A stretch of 33,220 bases of DNA from Maribacter sp. (GTDB lineage Bacteria; Bacteroidota; Bacteroidia; Flavobacteriales; Flavobacteriaceae). The notes beneath the pieces are model-generated. The model was not told the origin of the DNA, searched no databases, and worked only from the letters and a program-made list of their open reading frames with translations. This document shows, in pieces, positions 24,763 through 32,445 of this stretch (position 1 is its first letter; each line of letters starts with the position of its first letter). The translations under genes were made by a program, and so were the position numbers. Location of the stretch: NCBI GenBank assembly GCA_024228355.1, contig JAAETN010000382.1, positions 1-33,220 on the forward strand, in the 5' to 3' direction.

Positions 24763-26052
24763 TTACTGTCTTCTAGAGCTTCTTGATTGTGTGGCTCTAG
24801 AGCTTTTACTTCTACTGTTACTTCTTGTTGCTACACTTCTACTTCTAGAAGGCGACTTGCTAACTGTAGTTCTCTTGTTTGAACTACGTGTTGAAGGTCT
24901 TTTGGCAACTGACCTCTGGGTCCTAGTAGTACTGCTACGTACGTTCCTGCTCTGGTTTCTGTTTTCAGGTTTTTTGTACGTTTTGGTACTTCTAGTTACC
25001 GTTCTACTTCGAGGCGTTTGGGTTACCGTTCTTTTGGCAACTGTATTTCGCTGTGGTGACCTAACAGTAGTTGATCTTTTATTTACAGCACTTCGCTGTG
25101 GAGATCTTACTGTCGAGGATCTTTTCGTTATTGTTCTATTATTAGATGATCTAGCATCATTTTTACGAACTGATCTTCTTTCAATATTCTTGGATCTATC
25201 AACAGCTGTTCTTCCTGCTACCTTCCCATTAGAACGGTTTGATCTTGTCCCTGTATTTCTAATATTATCATTTCTATTACTATTCGATCTATACGATTTG
25301 TATGAATTATTGTTTCGAGCTACATTTCTATTACTTCTAGAATCATAAGTCCTTCTACTTCTGTTATCTCTCTGAACTACACGCTTATCATTTCTGTAAA
25401 CCGAGGCCCTATCACGTCGAACCTTGTTATATCTATGTTCCCGTCCAATTTTTGCATAAGCTCTCCTCTTATTGTATCTGTAAGGACTGTAATAGGTATA
25501 TCTATATGGTGTATAATATCTTCTATAGGGCCTATTGTACACTAAACAGAATCCTAAAGCTGGTCTTACAAAAAACCTATGAAAAGGCCTGTACACATAA
25601 TGCCTGTTATAAATGTTTATGTATCCTGAATGATAATCATAATATCCGCGATGGTTGTAGTAAACATACATTCCACCCATTCTATAAACTCTATTGTTTC
25701 TGTAACGAATATCAACATCACCAATCTGGGTTACACGACCATAATGGTCATAATAGATAGGTACATTCTCAACTTGGATTACCGCACCGTAATCATCATA
25801 TTGTGCATATGGACTATAATCATATCCTGAATTGAACGTAACACCGTTTCTACGACCAGACATCTGATTATCAATATAAAAGTCAAACTCACCATCGGGA
25901 TATACTGAAAACGTAATGCCATTCTCAACAAAAATGAATGAGTTGTTGTATCTATAAGCATTGCGTGTTGCAACCTTATCTTCAACTGTACTAGCCATGA
26001 TACCTGAGGTACCTAAAATGAGGGCTGTAAAAAGGAGTACTAAATTTCTCAT
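24763..26052 (-). CDS. Exported, extremely basic Arg/Ser-rich protein, unknown function
   Basis: A 429-aa protein with a signal peptide (about 1-20, ending IMA-S). Residues 25-130 form a Tyr-rich domain (SVYPDGEFDFYID, VENVPIYYDHYGRV) with YDHYGR/YNHRGYY-like repeats. Residues 140-200 are RY-rich. From about 200 to the end the chain is dominated by Arg, Ser, Asn, Thr and Lys, ending SRSSRRQ, and holds 15-residue repeats (TTVRSPQR and variants). It would have a very high isoelectric point and be largely disordered outside the N-terminal domain. Proteins of this form are seen in flavobacterial genomes but have no function that I know; binding to anionic surface polymers or DNA in the envelope is a guess. 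It is not an artefact: the signal peptide and ordered N-domain are clear. Confidence 0.78.
   Translation of the reverse strand: MRNLVLLFTALILGTSGIMASTVEDKVATRNAYRYNNSFIFVENGITFSVYPDGEFDFYIDNQMSGRRNGVTFNSGYDYSPYAQYDDYGAVIQVENVPIYYDHYGRVTQIGDVDIRYRNNRVYRMGGMYVYYNHRGYYDYHSGYINIYNRHYVYRPFHRFFVRPALGFCLVYNRPYRRYYTPYRYTYYSPYRYNKRRAYAKIGREHRYNKVRRDRASVYRNDKRVVQRDNRSRRTYDSRSNRNVARNNNSYKSYRSNSNRNDNIRNTGTRSNRSNGKVAGRTAVDRSKNIERRSVRKNDARSSNNRTITKRSSTVRSPQRSAVNKRSTTVRSPQRNTVAKRTVTQTPRSRTVTRSTKTYKKPENRNQSRNVRSSTTRTQRSVAKRPSTRSSNKRTTVSKSPSRSRSVATRSNSRSKSSRATQSRSSRRQ
25044..25133. repeat. 45-bp tandem repeat inside the Arg/Ser-rich gene
   Basis: The CGCTGTGG...GATCTTTT segment occurs at about 25049 and again at 25094, exactly 45 bp apart. 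It encodes two 15-residue units containing VRSPQR, followed by a degenerate third unit in the protein. Confidence 0.7.
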
Positions 26053-26068
26053 GATATAAGGTTTTAAA

Positions 26069-26084
26069 CCTGTCTGCCGACAGG
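26069..26084 (-). repeat. Small GC-rich palindromic hairpin in a leader
   Basis: CCTGTC TGCC GACAGG forms a 6-bp stem in an otherwise AT-rich leader, 17 bp upstream of the Arg/Ser-rich gene ATG. It has the look of a dispersed palindromic element, as found in multiple copies in several flavobacterial genomes, but only one copy is in the window. Confidence 0.35.
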
Positions 26085-26197
26085 CAAGATTCCCGAATGC
26101 AATTATTCACATTCGATTAGTACGTACCAAACAGCGTGCCACAAATTTTTATTACGGCATAAATACTTGATAAACAGATATTTAAAAATAAATTAAC

Positions 26198-28975
26198 CTA
26201 AAGTTTTTCCCTTAGGTAATTTGCGGTGAAAGAAGTTTTGCTTTGTACGATCTGTTCAGGAGTACCCTGGGCAAGCAATTTTCCACCATTTTCACCTCCT
26301 TCTGGGCCAAGATCAATAATATGGTCCGCACATTTAATAAGTTCAATATTATGCTCGATTACAATGACGGAGTGACCACGGGCAATGAGAGCATCAAAAG
26401 ATTTCAATAATTTCTTGATATCGTGAAAATGTAATCCGGTAGTTGGTTCATCAAAAATGAACAAGGCCTTGTCTTTTGAGGTTCCCTTCACTAAGAATGA
26501 AGCTAATTTAATACGTTGAGCTTCGCCACCTGATAAGGTAGAGGAAGACTGACCTAAAGTAACATACCCTAAACCAACGTCGCGCAATGGCTTGAGTTTA
26601 CTTACAATTTTAGTTTGGCTATGCTTTTCAAAGAAGTTGATAGCGTCATCAATGGTCATATTAAGGACATCATCAATACTCGCATCCTCAAATTTAACTT
26701 CCAATACTTCTTTTTTAAATCGCTTGCCACCACAAGTATCACATTCAAGATGTACATCGGCCATAAACTGCATCTCTACGGTTATTTCACCTTCACCCTT
26801 ACATTTTTCACAACGACCACCATCAACATTGAAAGAGAAATGTTTGGCCTGGTAGGCTCTGATTTTACTTAATTTCTGTGAAGCGAATAAGGCTCGGATA
26901 TCATCATAGGCCTTTATATATGTAACAGGATTGGAACGGGATGATCTACCTATAGGATTTTGGTCAACAAATTCTACATGTTTTATAGATTGATATTTAC
27001 CTTCGACAGCGGTAAACTGTCCGGCCTTTTGACCGTAGCCTCCTACTTCCTTAAGTATAACCGGGTATAACAGTTTTTTTACCAAAGTACTTTTACCACT
27101 TCCTGATACTCCCGTTATTACGGTTAGCATGTTCAAAGGAAAAGTTACGTCGATATTTTTAAGGTTGTTTTCTCGAGCCCCTTTTATCTCAATATAATTA
27201 TCTGATGACCTCCTTGTATTGGGAATCACTATATTTTCGGTGCCATTTAGATAACGTGCAGTTAAGGATGTGGATTTAAGAATTTCTTCCAAAGTACCAT
27301 GTGCAACAACTTCGCCTCCCTGTGTTCCGGCTTCAGGTCCGATATCAATAACTTCATCGGCCGCCATCATAATATCCTCGTCATGCTCTACTACGATAAC
27401 GGTATTGCCCAGATCTCGAAGGGATTTTAATACGTCTATGAGGTTTTCGGTATCCTTGGGGTGTAATCCTATACTAGGTTCGTCCAATATATACATTGAA
27501 CCCACAAGACTACTACCTAAAGAGTTTGCCAGGTTTATACGCTGACTTTCACCACCAGAAAGTGTGTTCGATTTTCTATTTAAGGTAAGGTAGTTAAGTC
27601 CAACTTTTTCCAAAAAACCCAATCTGGTATTAATTTCTTTCAGCAATCGAGACGCAATTTTAATATCGTACTTGTTTAAGGAAATATTAGTAAAGAACAC
27701 AACCAATTTCTTTATTGGCAATTCAACCAAATCTGATATCGATTGGCCATCCACTTTCACATAGTCGGTCTCTTTACGTAATCGTTTGCCCTTGCAAAGG
27801 TTGCATCTGGTTTTTCCACGATAACGAGAAAGCATTACCCTATTTTGGATCTTATAGCTTTTCTCCTCTAGCATTCCAAAAAATCTATAAAGCCCGGTAA
27901 AATGCGAATTACCATCCCAAACTAATTGTTTTTGATCCTCAGAAAGCTTAAACCAAGGCTTATGTATGGGAAAATCGAACTTATAAGCAGAGTTTACCAA
28001 TTCATCACGGTACCGACCCATACTTTCACCACGCCAAGGAAATATGCCACTTTCAAAAACAGAAAGTGCTGTGTTGGGAACTACCAAATCTTCATCTATA
28101 CCAATAACATCCCCATATCCTTCACATTTTGGGCAAGCACCATATGGATTATTAAAACTGAAAAGATGGGCATTGGGCTCTAAAAAGGCCATTCCATCTT
28201 TTTCGAACTTATTATTGAATACAAATTGCTTTTTGGTTGCAAGTTCCTCAATGATGCATTCTCCCTTGCCCTCAAAAAATGCTGAATCAATGGCATTGGC
28301 CAATCGGTTGTAAAAATCCTCGTCGTTTTTTGTTATTATTCTGTCTATGACAAGACTAAATTTCCGACCAATGTCTTTTGGGGCAGCATCAATACGTATA
28401 ACCTCTTCCTTAAATTTAATTCTGGCATAACCTTGTTTAGAAAAAAGTTGTAGTGATTTTATGGGGTCTCGATCATCTTTTATAACTATTGGTGCAAGCA
28501 ATAATAGTTTTTCACCTTCATTGAAAGCCTGAACATGTTTTACAACATCGGTGACCGTATGTTTTTTTACTTCTTCGCCAGATATGGGAGATATTGTCTT
28601 ACCAATGCGGGCATAAAGCAATTTTAGATAATCGTATATCTCAGTGGTAGTACCGACTGTAGAACGAGGATTCGTGGAATTTACTTTTTGCTCTATAGCT
28701 ATAGCGGGCGCAATCCCTTTGATATAATCGACCTTGGGTTTATTTAATTTTCCCAGGAACTGCCTGGCATAGGAAGATAGACTTTCAACGTATCTGCGCT
28801 GACCTTCAGCATATAAGGTGTCGAAGGCCAAGCTAGATTTTCCTGAACCTGAAAGTCCAGTTATTACGACCAGCTTATTCCTTGGGATAGCAACGTCAAT
28901 ATTTTTCAAATTGTGCAAGTTTGCACCTTTGATTATTATATTTTCCTTTGGATTTACCTCAAGTATTGAAGGCAT
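26198..28975 (-). CDS. uvrA: Excinuclease ABC subunit A
   Basis: A 925-aa nucleotide-excision-repair damage sensor. I use ATG 28975 ([12 protein letters not shown]); the track start at 29017 lies upstream of a consensus promoter. Two ABC modules are complete: Walker [13 protein letters not shown] and [12 protein letters not shown], signatures [12 protein letters not shown] and [12 protein letters not shown], Walker [13 protein letters not shown] and [12 protein letters not shown]. The C-terminal zinc module is intact (CEKCKGEGE and CDTCGGKRF). In the N-terminal module only GACPKC is found: the preceding CPxC pair of E. coli-type UvrA is replaced by an FEKDGMAF segment, so this zinc site probably does not form in the usual way. 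It acts with UvrB and UvrC, which are not in the window. Divergent from the sigma-factor cassette. Confidence 0.96.
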   Translation of the reverse strand: MPSILEVNPKENIIIKGANLHNLKNIDVAIPRNKLVVITGLSGSGKSSLAFDTLYAEGQRRYVESLSSYARQFLGKLNKPKVDYIKGIAPAIAIEQKVNSTNPRSTVGTTTEIYDYLKLLYARIGKTISPISGEEVKKHTVTDVVKHVQAFNEGEKLLLLAPIVIKDDRDPIKSLQLFSKQGYARIKFKEEVIRIDAAPKDIGRKFSLVIDRIITKNDEDFYNRLANAIDSAFFEGKGECIIEELATKKQFVFNNKFEKDGMAFLEPNAHLFSFNNPYGACPKCEGYGDVIGIDEDLVVPNTALSVFESGIFPWRGESMGRYRDELVNSAYKFDFPIHKPWFKLSEDQKQLVWDGNSHFTGLYRFFGMLEEKSYKIQNRVMLSRYRGKTRCNLCKGKRLRKETDYVKVDGQSISDLVELPIKKLVVFFTNISLNKYDIKIASRLLKEINTRLGFLEKVGLNYLTLNRKSNTLSGGESQRINLANSLGSSLVGSMYILDEPSIGLHPKDTENLIDVLKSLRDLGNTVIVVEHDEDIMMAADEVIDIGPEAGTQGGEVVAHGTLEEILKSTSLTARYLNGTENIVIPNTRRSSDNYIEIKGARENNLKNIDVTFPLNMLTVITGVSGSGKSTLVKKLLYPVILKEVGGYGQKAGQFTAVEGKYQSIKHVEFVDQNPIGRSSRSNPVTYIKAYDDIRALFASQKLSKIRAYQAKHFSFNVDGGRCEKCKGEGEITVEMQFMADVHLECDTCGGKRFKKEVLEVKFEDASIDDVLNMTIDDAINFFEKHSQTKIVSKLKPLRDVGLGYVTLGQSSSTLSGGEAQRIKLASFLVKGTSKDKALFIFDEPTTGLHFHDIKKLLKSFDALIARGHSVIVIEHNIELIKCADHIIDLGPEGGENGGKLLAQGTPEQIVQSKTSFTANYLREKL

Positions 28976-28992
28976 AATATTTGTTAGGTCTG

Positions 28993-29000
28993 CAAAGATA
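28993..29000 (-). promoter_or_regulatory. uvrA promoter -7 element
   Basis: On the minus strand TATCTTTG (29000-28993) fits TAnnTTTG exactly. The predicted transcript begins about 28986, some 10 bases before the ATG at 28975, which fixes the uvrA start. Confidence 0.7.
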
Positions 29001-29093
29001 CGATATGTGAAATGCAATTGCTAACAAAGCTGTTTTAACGTCATAAATCATGATGATCTTAATACTATTTTTTTTATAACCTATATTTTTTTC

Positions 29094-29101
29094 TATATTT
29101 G
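29094..29101 (+). promoter_or_regulatory. Candidate -7 element of the first sigma-factor gene
   Basis: TATATTTG matches TAnnTTTG. Using it gives a leader of about 110 bases before the ATG at 29220. No TTG at the normal distance. Confidence 0.4.
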
Positions 29102-29163
29102 ACCTTAACAAAATGTTATCACGCCTATAGCAAGACAATTACTTTTTAAAATTAGTGTATGAT

Positions 29164-29200
29164 CCAAAAGGCCTTTTTATAACAATTGGCCCTTGGTTTT
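29164..29200 (+). promoter_or_regulatory. Leader hairpin with short T run, possible attenuator
   Basis: CCAA-AA-GGCC (29164-29173) can pair with GGCC-C-TTGG (29188-29196): two 4-bp helices around a small internal loop, then TTTT. It lies between the putative promoter and the ATG of the first sigma-factor gene, so it could attenuate transcription. The second cassette does not show the same structure. Confidence 0.3.
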
Positions 29201-29219
29201 AACTAAAAAAGTAATTGAT

Positions 29220-29801
29220 ATGGAGCTTCAACTTGCAGATTCCCAACTTATAAGATATTACATCAAAGGAGACGAAAGAGCTCTTGAAACATTGATTAAT
29301 AGGCATAACCAACGACTTAGTAGTTTTATATACTCCAAGGTCAATGACCGAGAAATTACCGAGGATATATTTCAGGATACCTTTATTAAAGTCATACGGA
29401 CCCTGAAAAAAGGAAGATATAGTGAAGAAGGCAAATTCTTGCCTTGGGTTATGCGAATTGCCCATAACCTGATAATAGATCATTTTAGAAAGAATAGTAG
29501 GATGCCCTTGTTCGAAGGTACAAGTTCATTTAATATTTTCTCAGTAATAAGCGATGAGAAGTTGAATGCAGAAAAACAGCTTATAAAAAATCAAATAGAC
29601 AAAGATTTGGTATTGCTTATTGATGAATTGCCCAAAGATCAAAAAGATGTTTTGGTAATGCGTATATATAAGGATATGAGTTTCAAGGAAATTTCTGAAA
29701 ATACGGGTGTTAGTATAAATACGGCTTTGGGACGAATGCGTTATGCCTTGATCAATCTTAGAAAGATAATTGAAGAGAATAATATTGTTTTAACGAATTA
29801 A
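29220..29801 (+). CDS. RNA polymerase sigma factor, ECF-like, copy 1
   Basis: A 193-aa sigma-70 family protein with regions 2 and 4 only. Start chosen at ATG 29220 (MELQLADSQLIRYY), matching the paralog exactly. Region 2 is about residues 20-95 (DIFQDTFIKVIRTLKKG then WVMRIAHNLIIDHFR). Region 4 is about 130-185 (LPKDQKDVLVMRIYKDMSF, helix-turn-helix ISENTGVSINTALGRMRYA). There is no extra C-terminal domain and no transmembrane anti-sigma gene beside it. It is about 84% identical to copy 2, and the 38 residues from MRIYKDMSF onwards are identical, so both should read the same -33 sequence. A small gene for a 47-aa protein follows, as in copy 2. Target genes unknown. Confidence 0.92.
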   Translation: MELQLADSQLIRYYIKGDERALETLINRHNQRLSSFIYSKVNDREITEDIFQDTFIKVIRTLKKGRYSEEGKFLPWVMRIAHNLIIDHFRKNSRMPLFEGTSSFNIFSVISDEKLNAEKQLIKNQIDKDLVLLIDELPKDQKDVLVMRIYKDMSFKEISENTGVSINTALGRMRYALINLRKIIEENNIVLTN

Positions 29802-29867
29802 TCATCCCGTAGGTCGAGCATCTTTTAGTTTTGACGAATTAAAAGGTCTTAGGTCGAACGTATTTAC
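29787..29867. repeat. Imperfect 40-41 bp tandem duplication across the sigma stop codon
   Basis: GTTTT(A/G)ACGAATTAA occurs at 29787 and again at 29828, and TAGGTCGA at 29810 and 29850. The first unit contains the last codons and stop of sigma copy 1; the second is noncoding. It looks like an old local duplication that has diverged in the spacer. Confidence 0.6.
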
Positions 29868-29916
29868 TATATTTATTGATGTGGCGTTTTCTTAATGAAA
29901 CAATACTGAAGAAAAT

Positions 29917-30060
29917 ATGGAAAATTTTTACGTCAAGAATAAAAGCAAGTGCAAAATAGTAAAGGCAAAACCAGAAACCATTGAGTTTTTGCTGAATTAT
30001 TCCAAATCATTGAAGATCACTGAGGCGGAAGGTATAAAGTTCGAAAGTAACCTGAACTGA
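29917..30060 (+). CDS. 47-aa microprotein linked to sigma factor, copy 1
   Basis: Not in the ORF track. ATG 29917, TGA 30058-30060, 47 aa. It starts MENFYVKNKSKCKI, and its most conserved part is ETIEFLLNYSKSL with the C-terminus FESNLN. No signal peptide or membrane helix, so it is a soluble cytoplasmic protein. The equivalent gene after sigma copy 2 has exactly the same length and about 49% identity, and 40 bp of aligned upstream sequence is also conserved, which argues strongly for real coding. The ORF follows the sigma stop by 115 bp and ends just before a strong terminator. A role as a partner or regulator of the sigma factor is inference from linkage only. Confidence 0.75.
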   Translation: MENFYVKNKSKCKIVKAKPETIEFLLNYSKSLKITEAEGIKFESNLN

Positions 30061-30082
30061 ATAATCCTTAGAGAAAAATTTG

Positions 30083-30116
30083 AAACCCTTATTACTTATG
30101 TAGTAAGGGTTTTTTT
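30083..30116 (+). terminator. Terminator of sigma cassette 1
   Basis: AAACCCTTATTAC (30083-30095) pairs with GTAGTAAGGGTTT (30100-30112) with one G-U pair and a TTAT loop, followed by Ts. It lies 22 bp after the microprotein stop. Confidence 0.92.
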
Positions 30117-30436
30117 ATACCCCTAATTGAAATAGGATTTACTTTGGACTAGCATTTTACGAAAACACTGGTTTAATATATTGTATTAGTTCATTACATC
30201 GACACAACTTCCATTCTCTTAAAATATTGTGATAAAAATCAAAAATCATTGTTTCACATCAAAATCCAAGGGTTTGACAACATAGTTTTTTCTGCACACC
30301 CTGTTTTATCTAGTTTTAGGTCATAATTAAAGAATAGCACAGTTTAGAATTGACCGTGTTAAAAACTCAAAGTAATACTAACTAATATTAAGCTTTAACT
30401 AAACAAAGCCCCTAATCTTAAAAAAAAGTAATTTGT
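30117..30436 (+). other. AT-rich leader/promoter region of sigma cassette 2
   Basis: About 320 bp with no ORF of coding character. It should contain the promoter of the second sigma gene; only imperfect -7 matches are seen (TAGTTTTA near 30313, TAGAATTG near 30344). The last 20 bases (AAAAAAAGTAATTTGT before the ATG) match the leader of copy 1 (AAAAAAGTAATTGAT), so the duplication includes the translation-initiation region. Confidence 0.5.
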
Positions 30437-31021
30437 ATGGAACTACAAATCGAAGATTCAGAACTAGTAAGAGATTATATCAGCGGAGATGAAAAAGCTC
30501 TCGAAATCTTAATTAACAGACACAACCAACGTATTTCAAGCTTTATTTATTCTAAAGTATTGGATAGGGATATTACGGAGGATATATTTCAGGATACTTT
30601 TATAAAAGTAATCAAAACCTTAAAGAAAGGGACTTATAGTGAAGAAGGTAAGTTTTTACCTTGGGTAATGAGAATTGCCCATAACCTTATCATAGATCAC
30701 TTTAGAAAGAACAAAAGAATGCCTATGTTTGAAGGCAACGATGACTTTAATATCTTTTCTGTAATAGGGGATGACAAGTTAAATGCCGAGAAACAACTGA
30801 TAAAAGATCAAATCAATTCAGATTTAAGATATCTTATTGATGAATTGCCAGATGATCAGAGAGAAGTACTTTTAATGCGTATCTATAAAGATATGAGCTT
30901 CAAGGAAATTTCAGAAAATACTGGTGTAAGTATAAATACTGCTTTGGGTAGAATGAGATACGCTCTTATTAACCTCAGAAAGATCATTGACAAAAACAAT
31001 ATAGTTCTTACAAATTCATAG
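30437..31021 (+). CDS. RNA polymerase sigma factor, ECF-like, copy 2
   Basis: A 194-aa paralog of the sigma factor 1.2 kb upstream (31 differences in 193 aligned residues by my count). Start ATG 30437 (MELQIEDSELVRDYI). Region 2 is DIFQDTFIKVIKTL to WVMRIAHNLIIDHFRKN and region 4 is LPDDQREVLLMRIYKDMSF with the same helix-turn-helix as copy 1. Differences cluster in the N-terminal 24 residues and in the linker between the domains (EGNDDFN against EGTSSFN; DQINSDLRYL against NQIDKDLVLL), while DNA-contacting parts are kept. This is the pattern expected if the two copies share promoters but respond to different inputs; that is inference. Followed by its own 47-aa microprotein gene. Confidence 0.92.
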   Translation: MELQIEDSELVRDYISGDEKALEILINRHNQRISSFIYSKVLDRDITEDIFQDTFIKVIKTLKKGTYSEEGKFLPWVMRIAHNLIIDHFRKNKRMPMFEGNDDFNIFSVIGDDKLNAEKQLIKDQINSDLRYLIDELPDDQREVLLMRIYKDMSFKEISENTGVSINTALGRMRYALINLRKIIDKNNIVLTNS

Positions 31022-31090
31022 TACTTATTTAGTTAAAACAATATTTTGATTTTAGTTGCGTTATTCTAACATAACAATACTATAATCAAT

Positions 31091-31234
31091 ATGGAAAAAA
31101 TTTACTTTGAGAATCAAAAGAAAAGCAGTCCAGTCATGGCCTGCAGAGAAACAATCCAGTTTTTGACCAGTTATTCCAAGTCGCTCTGTATTGTTCATCA
31201 CAACAATTTACAGTTTGAGATAAACTTAAACTAA
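31091..31234 (+). CDS. 47-aa microprotein linked to sigma factor, copy 2
   Basis: Not in the ORF track. ATG 31091, TAA 31232-31234, 47 aa, starting MEKIYFENQKKSSP. It shares 23 of 47 positions with copy 1, concentrated in ETIQFLTSYSKSL and the terminal FEINLN. The upstream GCGTT...ACAATACT...ATGGAAAA block aligns with the other copy without gaps. Soluble, without a membrane segment. The gene follows sigma copy 2 by 69 bp and ends two bases before a perfect terminator. Function unknown. Confidence 0.75.
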   Translation: MEKIYFENQKKSSPVMACRETIQFLTSYSKSLCIVHHNNLQFEINLN

Positions 31235-31235
31235 T

Positions 31236-31265
31236 AAAAAGACCCGTAATTTAGCGGGTCTTTTT
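31236..31265. terminator. Bidirectional terminator of sigma cassette 2 and nth
   Basis: AAAAAGACCCG (31236-31246) pairs perfectly with CGGGTCTTTTT (31255-31265). The convergent nth gene ends inside it: its stop codon (31251-31253) lies in the loop and its last codons in the stem. Confidence 0.92.
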
Positions 31266-31913
31266 ATATTTATAATAGTCACTCAAAACTGTTTTTCTTC
31301 CTATAGTCTTGGTTATAACGTCTTTGTCGAGATTCCATCCTCTTGCAGGGGAATATTCCCTGCCATACCAAATAATCTGCAAGTGAAGGTCATTCCAGAT
31401 TTCTTTAGGAAAAATTCGTTTGGCATCTTTTTCAGTTTGCACCACATTTTTCCCTTTTGAGAATCCCCATCGATACATTAATCTGTGAATATGGGTATCT
31501 ACAGGGAAAGCAGGGGTACCAAAAGCTTGGGATACAACCACACTTGCCGTTTTATGACCAACCGAAGGCAATTCTTCCAACAGCTCAATATCATTTGGCA
31601 CAGCTCCATCATACTTATCAATCAAAATTTGGGATAACCCATAAATACCTTTCGATTTCATAGGGGAGAGACCTACGGGTTTAATTATGTCACGAATTTC
31701 TTCCACTGATAATTTCACCATGTCGTAAGGATTATCTGCCTTGGCAAATAATACTGGGGTTATTTGATTAACTCTAATGTCAGTACTTTGGGCAGACATA
31801 AGCACAGCAATTAAAAGAGTATAGGGGTCTTTATGGCTTAAAGGGACAGGGATTGTTGGATACAAATCCCTAAGCGTTTTTATAGTGAAATCGATCTTTT
31901 CCTTTTTTGTCAT
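31251..31913 (-). CDS. nth: Endonuclease III family DNA glycosylase, iron-sulfur cluster cysteines absent
   Basis: A 220-aa base-excision-repair glycosylase/AP lyase that removes oxidised pyrimidines. The helix-hairpin-helix is LPSVGHKTASVVV with catalytic K121, and the catalytic aspartate is D139 in FPVDTHIHR; both sit as in E. coli Nth (K120, D138). Classical Nth carries a [4Fe-4S] cluster bound by four C-terminal cysteines; here the region reads YGREYSPARGWNLDKDV and continues ITKTIGRKTV, and the whole protein has no cysteine at all. So it is a cluster-free Nth, which would remain folded by other contacts. Divergent from bcp (46-bp gap) and convergent with sigma cassette 2. The gene looks intact; this is not decay. 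Confidence 0.92.
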   Translation of the reverse strand: MTKKEKIDFTIKTLRDLYPTIPVPLSHKDPYTLLIAVLMSAQSTDIRVNQITPVLFAKADNPYDMVKLSVEEIRDIIKPVGLSPMKSKGIYGLSQILIDKYDGAVPNDIELLEELPSVGHKTASVVVSQAFGTPAFPVDTHIHRLMYRWGFSKGKNVVQTEKDAKRIFPKEIWNDLHLQIIWYGREYSPARGWNLDKDVITKTIGRKTVLSDYYKYKKTR

Positions 31914-31959
31914 AATAAGCTTAAATTAGCCGGATTAAAGAATTGCTAATTTATAAAAA

Positions 31960-32418
31960 TTGAATATGAATACATTAATAGTGGGGGACAAGGTTCCCTA
32001 TTTTACTTCTAAAGATCAGGATGGGAATGCTGTAAGTTTATCTGATTTTGCCGGGAAGAAACTTATTGTTTTTTTCTACCCAAAAGCCAGCACCCCAGGT
32101 TGTACTGCTGAAGCCTGTAATTTAAGGGACAATTACACTGAGCTGCAATCCCAGGGTTTTGAATTGTTAGGGGTTAGTGCAGATTCCGAAAAAAGACAGG
32201 CAAATTTCAGGAATAAGTATAAATTCCCATTTCCATTGTTGGCAGATGAAGATCGTACTGTTTTAAATATTTTTGGAGTCTGGGGACCTAAAAAGTTCAT
32301 GGGACGTGAGTATGACGGAATACACAGAAAGACCTTTGTTATCAATGAAGAAGGTATTGTTCTAAAGGTAATTGATAAGGTGAAGACCAGGGATCACGCT
32401 GCGCAATTAATGGACTGA
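31960..32418 (+). CDS. bcp: Thiol peroxidase Bcp/PrxQ
   Basis: A 152-aa atypical 2-Cys peroxiredoxin that reduces hydrogen peroxide and organic hydroperoxides with thioredoxin as electron donor. The peroxidatic cysteine C48 is in ASTPGCTAEACNLRD and the resolving cysteine C53 follows five residues later, the PrxQ arrangement. Other landmarks are FFYPKASTPGC, GVSADSEK and FGVWGPKKFMGREY. Two in-frame ATGs (31960 and 31966) are possible; both suit the family. Divergent from nth, an arrangement that would allow joint response to oxidative damage, although no shared operator was seen in the 46-bp gap. Confidence 0.95.
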   Translation: MNMNTLIVGDKVPYFTSKDQDGNAVSLSDFAGKKLIVFFYPKASTPGCTAEACNLRDNYTELQSQGFELLGVSADSEKRQANFRNKYKFPFPLLADEDRTVLNIFGVWGPKKFMGREYDGIHRKTFVINEEGIVLKVIDKVKTRDHAAQLMD

Positions 32419-32445
32419 GCACTAGATTTTTTATCTACTTTAAGA

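Noticed and set aside
24791-25348. 185-aa Leu/Val-rich plus-strand ORF that could look like a membrane protein
   Set aside because: It is the antisense shadow of the Arg/Ser-rich coding region; reverse complements of Arg/Ser codons give Leu/Val-rich text.
28976-29017. Longer uvrA start ([13 protein letters not shown])
   Set aside because: The extension covers an exact TATCTTTG -7 promoter element, and the family N-terminus begins at [12 protein letters not shown].
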